NCBI GenBank assembly: GCA_017964325.1
Contig: JAGCSE010000269.1
Location: 1-11,258 of the forward strand
DNA length: 11,258 nucleotides
Direction of reading: 5' to 3'
From: Victivallales bacterium
Lineage (GTDB): Bacteria > Verrucomicrobiota > Lentisphaeria > Oligosphaerales > Oligosphaeraceae
The notes under the pieces were generated by a model. The model made no database searches and had not been told where the DNA came from. It worked only from the letters and a program-made list of their open reading frames with translations. Below, in pieces: positions 7,778-11,258 of this stretch; within the stretch, counting starts at the first letter, position 1; every line of letters begins with the position of its first letter. The position numbers were made by a program, and so were the translations under genes.

Positions 7778-9013
7778 ATGAACATACGCATTATCTGCAT
7801 CGGAGATGAGCTCCTTTCTGGAGACACAATCAACACAAATCTTGCCTTCATCGGTGAAGAACTCGCAAACCATGGACTGGAAATTTCCGCGGAAAGCTGC
7901 GTTCCCGACGACATGGCGGCCATCCACTCGGCCATCCATCAGGCGGACGGAGCGGACGTACTGATTTTCATCGGTGGTCTTGGTCCAACAACGGACGACT
8001 TGACAAGAAATGCCGTCGCCACCTATCTTGGCCTACCAATCCACGGCGATCCGGCTCTCCGCCGCCATATCATCGATTATCTAGGAGAACGTGGGAAGCA
8101 AATTCCTGACAGTTATCTTGATATCCAATCACAAGTAATTGACAGGGCTGAACTTCTGCCTAACAACAACGGCACCGCGCCAGGCCAATTGCTCCGTCGC
8201 GACAACGCCTTGTGGGCCATGCTGCCAGGGCCGCCGCGCGAAATCAAACCAATGTTCCGCGATTTCCTGCTGCCACAAATTCTCGCAAAATGCGACACTC
8301 TCCGCGAAACGCTAACCGTTCGCGTCTGCGCCCTTCTGGAATCACAAGTAGAATCAAAGGCCCGCCGCGCCATTCAGGACATCCCGAATCTGCATTTCGC
8401 CATTTGCATCAAGAATGACTGCATCATGATCCGCCTCAGCAAATCCGTCAACACGGATACAGATACGCTACCTCTTGCAAAACAACGTCTTGTCAAAGAA
8501 TTCGGACATTATTTGCTTCCTGATGAATGCCAGACAACAGCCCATTATCTCGGACTTCTGCTGAAAGAAAGACATCTCATGATGGCGACAGCCGAATCCT
8601 GCACAGGCGGTGGTATCGCAGCCGCCATGACGGACACCGCTGGTTCTTCCGAATGGATCGTCGGAGGCGTCGTCACATACGCCAACGAATGGAAAATGAA
8701 CGTCCTCGGCGTCCGTGAAGAAACGCTCAAACAACATGGTGCCGTCAGCGAAGCAACCGTCCATCAAATGCTTGACGGACTTCAAAAACGCTTCGACGTA
8801 CAAGCCGCCGTTGCCGTCAGCGGCATCGCAGGACCTGGCGGCGGTACACCTGAAAAGCCAGTCGGCACAGTCGTCATTGGCGCATATGCGCCACATTGGC
8901 GTTGTGTCAAGACATTCCATTTCAACGGACTGCGTGACACAGTCCGTCGTCGCACCATCAACGCCGCCATCAATCTGCTCATTACAGGACTTTTGGATAC
9001 ATCATCACTATAG
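7778..9013 (+). CDS. cinA: CinA-family protein (NMN deamidase / competence-damage inducible)
   Basis: The protein has 411 residues in the classic two-domain form. The N-terminal MoaB/MogA-like domain (COG1058, about 1-170) shows [16 protein letters not shown] (6-21), [17 protein letters not shown] (64-80) and the [12 protein letters not shown] segment (149-160). A middle linker domain follows. The C-terminal CinA/PncC domain (about 255-411) has [11 protein letters not shown] (271-281), [15 protein letters not shown] (298-312) and [19 protein letters not shown] (347-365). The PncC domain deamidates nicotinamide mononucleotide for NAD salvage; the N-terminal domain acts on nucleotide-sugar pyrophosphates such as ADP-ribose in some relatives. 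The ATG at 7778 is chosen over an upstream in-frame start because it begins the family's MxIxxIxxGDELL and sits 4 nt after the acpS stop. The ribosome binding site is weak, so coupling is likely. In Firmicutes cinA-recA is a common pair. Confidence 0.94.
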   Translation: MNIRIICIGDELLSGDTINTNLAFIGEELANHGLEISAESCVPDDMAAIHSAIHQADGADVLIFIGGLGPTTDDLTRNAVATYLGLPIHGDPALRRHIIDYLGERGKQIPDSYLDIQSQVIDRAELLPNNNGTAPGQLLRRDNALWAMLPGPPREIKPMFRDFLLPQILAKCDTLRETLTVRVCALLESQVESKARRAIQDIPNLHFAICIKNDCIMIRLSKSVNTDTDTLPLAKQRLVKEFGHYLLPDECQTTAHYLGLLLKERHLMMATAESCTGGGIAAAMTDTAGSSEWIVGGVVTYANEWKMNVLGVREETLKQHGAVSEATVHQMLDGLQKRFDVQAAVAVSGIAGPGGGTPEKPVGTVVIGAYAPHWRCVKTFHFNGLRDTVRRRTINAAINLLITGLLDTSSL

Positions 9014-9024
9014 TCCCAATTCAA

Positions 9025-9052
9025 TTAACACCTCAGCCTTCATTAATATAAA
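9025..9052 (+). promoter_or_regulatory. Possible internal promoter for recA
   Basis: In the cinA-recA gap TTAACA (9025-9030) is followed after 16 nt by TATAAA (9047-9052), each one base from consensus. A start near 9059 would leave a leader of about 19 nt containing AAGGA at 9066-9070. This would let recA be made apart from the upstream genes. No LexA-type palindrome is visible in the 64-nt gap. Confidence 0.42.
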
Positions 9053-9077
9053 ACCCTCTAACAAAAAGGAAATGCAC

Positions 9078-10178
9078 ATGGCCAGAGAATCTGCTGCATC
9101 TGCAAACGCCGCCGACGCCAAAGAGAAAAACCTAAAACTGGCGCTGGGACAAATCGAAAAGGAATTCGGAAAAGGTTCCATCATGAGATTGGGTGACCAG
9201 TCACACATCGAAATTCCTGTCATTCCGTCAGGAGCCATGGCCCTCGACATCGCCATGGGCATCGGTGGCTTCCCGCGTGGACGAGTCATCGAAATCTACG
9301 GCCCCGAATCCTCCGGCAAGACCACCGTCTGCCTCCATGTAGTCGCCAATGCACAGAAGGCCGGCGGCACGTGCGCGTTCATTGACACGGAACACGCGCT
9401 CGACCCCAAATACGCCAAAATCATCGGCGTCGATACCGACAATTTGATTGTCTCCCAGCCAGACTGCGGCGAAGATGCACTCAACATCGCCGACACACTC
9501 GTCCATTCCAATGCTATTGACGTTCTCGTCATCGACTCCGTCGCCGCCTTGGTTCCACGTGCGGAAATCGAAGGCCAGATGGGCGACAGCCATGTCGGCC
9601 TCCAGGCCCGCCTGATGTCGCAGGCCCTCCGGAAATTGACGGCCATCATAGCCAAATCCAACACGTGCGTCATTTTCACCAACCAAATCCGTGAAAAAAT
9701 CGGCGTGATGTTCGGCAATCCTGAAACCACCACAGGCGGCCGCGCCCTAAAATTCTATGCCTCCATTCGCCTTGACATCCGCCGCATCTCCACCATCAAA
9801 AGCCCTGACAACCAGCCGCAAGGCTCACGTGTCAAAGTCAAAGTCGTCAAAAACAAACTCGCGCCACCCTTCCAGGAATGCGAATTCGACATCATGTATT
9901 CCGAAGGCATTTCACGCGCAGGCTCCATTCTTGACGTAGCTCTTGACATGAAGCTTCTGGAAAAACGTGGTTCATGGTTCGCCATGGATGACATGCAAAT
10001 CGCACAAGGCCGCGAACAAACCAAAAAAGCCATTGAACAGGATCCCGCCCTCGAAGCTAAACTGCTTGCCAAAATCCATGAGAAAATGGCCGCCAACAAA
10101 GGCATCCCATTGCAACCTGTGAATGACGAGGAACTCAACGAAGACGACACAGTAGAGCTTACGGAAGATGTCCAATAA
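9078..10178 (+). CDS. recA: Recombinase RecA
   Basis: The protein has 366 residues, within the usual RecA range. After a helical N-terminal region with [18 protein letters not shown] (residues 22-39) come Walker [10 protein letters not shown] (75-83), the [10 protein letters not shown] segment (101-110), Walker [11 protein letters not shown] (149-158), loop L1 around [22 protein letters not shown] (164-185), and loop L2 with [20 protein letters not shown] (200-221). The tail is acidic ([16 protein letters not shown]), as in RecA, where it tunes DNA binding. RecA forms ATP-dependent filaments on ssDNA, pairs homologous strands and triggers LexA cleavage. The ATG at 9078 is preferred over the in-frame ATG at 9072, which lies only 1 nt after the AAGGA box (9078 is 7 nt away), and over the longer upstream ORF, which overlaps cinA out of frame. 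The gene is intact with all catalytic residues. Confidence 0.98.
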   Translation: MARESAASANAADAKEKNLKLALGQIEKEFGKGSIMRLGDQSHIEIPVIPSGAMALDIAMGIGGFPRGRVIEIYGPESSGKTTVCLHVVANAQKAGGTCAFIDTEHALDPKYAKIIGVDTDNLIVSQPDCGEDALNIADTLVHSNAIDVLVIDSVAALVPRAEIEGQMGDSHVGLQARLMSQALRKLTAIIAKSNTCVIFTNQIREKIGVMFGNPETTTGGRALKFYASIRLDIRRISTIKSPDNQPQGSRVKVKVVKNKLAPPFQECEFDIMYSEGISRAGSILDVALDMKLLEKRGSWFAMDDMQIAQGREQTKKAIEQDPALEAKLLAKIHEKMAANKGIPLQPVNDEELNEDDTVELTEDVQ

Positions 10179-10214
10179 AATCTCCAGTATTCATCAAAGT
10201 GTCGTAATCCACTG

Positions 10215-10253
10215 AAAAAACACAAATGTCGCCTATCCAAGGCGACATTTGTG
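10215..10253 (-). terminator. Intrinsic terminator of the HTH gene
   Basis: CACAAATGTCGCC (10221-10233) and GGCGACATTTGTG (10241-10253) form a perfect 13-bp stem with a 7-nt loop. On the minus strand it is followed by six T (complement of the A-run 10215-10220), the classic rho-independent layout, so it ends transcripts of the HTH gene. On the plus strand no T-run follows, so for recA it is at best a 3'-end stabilising hairpin. Confidence 0.8.
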
Positions 10254-10281
10254 GCATCCGCTCAATGAGTGTCGAAAAGAT

Positions 10282-10351
10282 GATTCATGTCCTCCCCAAG
10301 ACGACTATACATCTTGAGGAGGCTTGACCTCCATGGAGGCCATTGTGAATC
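10282..10351. repeat. Three-stem element with alternating CCTCC/GGAGG blocks
   Basis: The outer pair is GATTCA (10282-10287) with TGAATC (10346-10351). Inside are hairpin 1, CCTCC-C-CAAGA (10291-10301) with TCTTG-A-GGAGG (10312-10322), which has one mismatch and a 10-nt loop, and hairpin 2, the perfect palindrome CCTCCATGGAGG (10328-10339). Because each CCTCC can pair with either GGAGG, alternative folds are possible. On the minus strand it would lie in the 3' untranslated part of the HTH mRNA. Confidence 0.5.
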
Positions 10352-10354
10352 ATG

Positions 10355-10395
10355 ATGAATCAAGATAAGTTAAACTTTTTACTTATCTGATTCAT
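10355..10395. repeat. Hairpin overlapping the HTH stop codon
   Basis: ATGAATCAAGATAAGT (10355-10370) and ACTTATCTGATTCAT (10381-10395) pair over about 15 bp with a single bulged base; the loop is TAAACTTTTT (10371-10380). The HTH stop codon (10379-10381 on the minus strand) sits at the loop edge. No T-run follows on either strand, so it is not a standard terminator. Confidence 0.55.
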
Positions 10396-10861
10396 GAGAG
10401 ACGAGTTTCTTCAGCATCAGACAAGCCAAGGCATTCAAACTACTCCATATATGTTCACGATATTCCGGATATCCAGAACATAACAGATAGGTCATCTTCA
10501 CCTTCTCCAACGCATCGTTTATCCGTGATGATTGTCCCCTGCAAACTAAATAACGCGAATCCCCCTGCCCTTGGCTCTTCAACAAGATATGATTCACATC
10601 GTCATTGAGAAATTCTTCAATTGCAATACGGTAGCGAATATTACAATTGATTGTCTTACCCATTTCCCATTTTCTGAGCGTTGACCAATTAGCGCCGATT
10701 ATCTCTGCCAGGCTGTTGTACGACAAGCCCAACATTTGACGCTTCTCCTTGAAGATTTTTCTGATTTCTGGCGTGAACACACAGTTAAATCTAATATAAC
10801 CATCTGTTGCATCCAAACCCTCAATAATTCTCTTGCTTCTTTCACCCTTTCTTTGTTTCAT
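10379..10861 (-). CDS. Small HTH (XRE-like) DNA-binding regulator
   Basis: The protein has 160 residues from the start chosen here. Residues about 36-86 hold a helix-turn-helix of the Cro/CI/XRE kind: FKEKRQMLGLSYNSLAEIIG (37-56), then ANWSTLRKWEMGKTIN (57-72), with the W-x-x-G end typical of the recognition helix and the following turn. The N-terminus is strongly basic (MKQRKGERSKR). The C-terminal half (about 95-160) has no domain I recognise; it holds several cysteines and an amphipathic helix that could mediate dimerisation. The start at 10861 is preferred over an in-frame ATG at 10891 because AGGAG lies 5 nt upstream of the former and nothing resembling a ribosome binding site precedes the latter. 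The later start also frees the upstream dyads from coding. It is monocistronic, with its own terminator. The dyads make autoregulation likely, by inference. Target genes are unknown. Confidence 0.72.
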   Translation of the reverse strand: MKQRKGERSKRIIEGLDATDGYIRFNCVFTPEIRKIFKEKRQMLGLSYNSLAEIIGANWSTLRKWEMGKTINCNIRYRIAIEEFLNDDVNHILLKSQGQGDSRYLVCRGQSSRINDALEKVKMTYLLCSGYPEYREHIWSSLNALACLMLKKLVSHESDK

Positions 10862-10882
10862 TGGAACTCCTTTTCTTTGATG

Positions 10883-10931
10883 GTTTATCATTTCAATTTT
10901 GATGCATCTGCATCAAACCATATTGATAAAC
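10883..10931. promoter_or_regulatory. Nested dyads, probable operator of the HTH gene
   Basis: The inner dyad is perfect: TTTGATGCA (10898-10906), spacer TC, TGCATCAAA (10909-10917). The outer dyad is GTTTATCA (10883-10890) with TGATAAAC (10924-10931), centred within 1 bp of the inner one. An extra TTTGATG half-site lies at 10876-10882. They lie 22-70 bp upstream of the chosen HTH start and overlap the only TATA-like element, the expected place for a self-repressing dimeric HTH protein. Confidence 0.55.
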
Positions 10932-10998
10932 TATACACAGAAATGAAAGTTGCAATTAATTTTCATCAAGTATCTTATAAAATACAAACAAATCATCA

Positions 10999-11178
10999 AA
11001 AATCATAATATTTTTATAAAATCATGATAATTTCATACCTAAAATCATAACATATTCACATATTAATTTACAGTAATATTATGATTCAGCATGAAATATG
11101 TTCATTTTTAAGATGTTATAAAAATCAATTAGTTTTTAAAATCATAATTTTATTATGATTTTCATGAAACTGTCATAA
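10999..11178. repeat. Cluster of AAAATCATAA-type repeats on both strands
   Basis: ATCATAA occurs exactly at 11002-11008, 11044-11050 and 11141-11147, and as TTATGAT at 11079-11085 and 11153-11159. Near matches are ATCATGATAA (11021-11030) and GTCATAA (11172-11178). Most copies are preceded by AA or AAA. The pair AAAATCATAA (11138-11147) and TTATGATTTT (11153-11162) forms a perfect 10-bp-arm palindrome with 5 bp between. The cluster resembles a multi-site protein binding region. Confidence 0.6.
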
Positions 11179-11207
11179 TTTTAATGTCTCCAGCCCCCCC
11201 GCGGGCG

Positions 11208-11246
11208 AAAAAAAGCCCCCCGGGCTTCTCGCGAAGCCCGGGGGGC
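11208..11246 (-). terminator. Very strong intrinsic terminator of a gene right of the window
   Basis: GCCCCCCGGGCTTC (11215-11228), loop TCGC, and GAAGCCCGGGGGGC (11233-11246) form a perfect 14-bp GC-rich stem. On the minus strand it is followed by seven T (complement of 11208-11214). It therefore ends a leftward transcript that starts beyond 11258 and keeps it out of the HTH gene. A further GTCTCC (11186-11191) and GGAGAC (11252-11257) could pair outside it. Confidence 0.85.
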
Positions 11247-11258
11247 CTGAAGGAGACC

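Larger units (their letters stand above)
10179..10378. other. Structured intergenic region between recA and the HTH gene
   Basis: The region separates two convergent genes and is dense in inverted repeats: a perfect 13-bp stem at 10221-10253, two linked hairpins inside an outer 6-bp pairing at 10282-10351, and a hairpin reaching into the HTH stop codon (10355-10395). Two mini-ORFs on the plus strand (from 10265, 20 codons, no Shine-Dalgarno; from 10333, 11 codons, with GAGGAGG at 10316-10322) are too short to call as genes. Confidence 0.6.
10862..11207. other. Long AT-rich regulatory region upstream of the HTH gene
   Basis: These 346 bp contain no credible gene; the one plus-strand ORF through it has no ribosome binding site. 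It holds the ribosome binding site of the HTH gene (AAAGGAG, complement of 10867-10873), the nested dyads (10883-10931), and an extremely AT-rich tract (about 10985-11185) with repeated ATCATAA heptamers. A minus-strand TATAGT (10936-10931) could serve as a -10 element, but no well-spaced -35 is present, so the exact promoter is not settled. Confidence 0.6.

Noticed and set aside
8715..9077. N-terminal extension of RecA by about 121 residues
   Set aside because: It overlaps cinA out of frame, and RecA proteins begin near the MARE-like start at 9078, which has a well-spaced AAGGA.
10265..10327. 20-codon plus-strand mini-ORF after recA
   Set aside because: There is no ribosome binding site and it runs through the predicted hairpins; it is probably chance.
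10862..10891. Ten-residue longer start of the HTH protein
   Set aside because: No ribosome binding site precedes 10891, while the ATG at 10861 has AGGAG at 5-nt spacing; the extra segment contains that site itself.
10736..11008. 90-aa plus-strand ORF across the HTH start and AT-rich region
   Set aside because: It is antisense to the HTH gene, has no ribosome binding site and no protein family pattern.
10985..11180. CRISPR array or replication origin
   Set aside because: The repeats are only 7-10 bp, unevenly spaced and in both orientations, with no uniform spacers; no DnaA-box cluster (TTATCCACA) or dnaA/dnaN genes are present.

Overview
This is a bacterial chromosomal window, Gram-negative in character: it encodes a large AsmA/TamB-type envelope protein and a Na+-translocating NADH:quinone oxidoreductase subunit. 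The mix of AsmA-like protein, secreted beta-sandwich protein, divergent RdgC-like protein and an acpS-cinA-recA order would suit an anaerobic member of the PVC group (Lentisphaerota/Victivallales or a relative). That placement is inference from gene flavour, not from a marker I could compare. Nothing suggests a plasmid or phage.

Layout. (1) 1-126, +: the last 41 codons of a polyprenyl-phosphate sugar transferase of exopolysaccharide or O-antigen synthesis. (2) 127-420: a convergent intergenic region with a tandem 9-mer repeat and a nested inverted-repeat element. (3) 421-6031, -: a probable operon transcribed right to left, nqrD, then a 1269-aa AsmA-like protein, then a secreted 349-aa protein of two probable beta-sandwich domains. 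(4) 6032-6289: an AT-rich divergent promoter region. (5) 6290-10178, +: a tight operon of an RdgC-like gene, acpS, cinA and recA. The first pair overlaps by ATGA, the second is 4 nt apart, and recA follows after 64 nt with its own possible promoter. (6) 10179-10378: a structured intergenic region with a minus-strand terminator and several competing hairpins. (7) 10379-10861, -: a small HTH (XRE-like) regulator, preceded by nested dyads (10883-10931) and a very AT-rich tract (10985-11180) with repeated ATCATAA heptamers on both strands. (8) 11208-11246: a very strong minus-strand terminator for a gene beyond the right edge.

How it fits together. The plus-strand operon joins RecA with a member of the RdgC family, whose studied proteobacterial members bind dsDNA and restrain RecA, and with CinA, the usual partner of recA in Firmicutes. 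The minus-strand operon looks devoted to the cell envelope, but contains only one of the six Nqr subunits, which is odd because NqrD normally acts as an interlocked pair with NqrE. The right-hand HTH gene and its repeat-rich upstream region look like a self-contained regulatory locus and are the least explained part. I see no convincing new defence or mobile system. The strongest unexplained signals are the heptamer cluster with dyads near the HTH gene, the orphan nqrD, and the rdgC-recA linkage.
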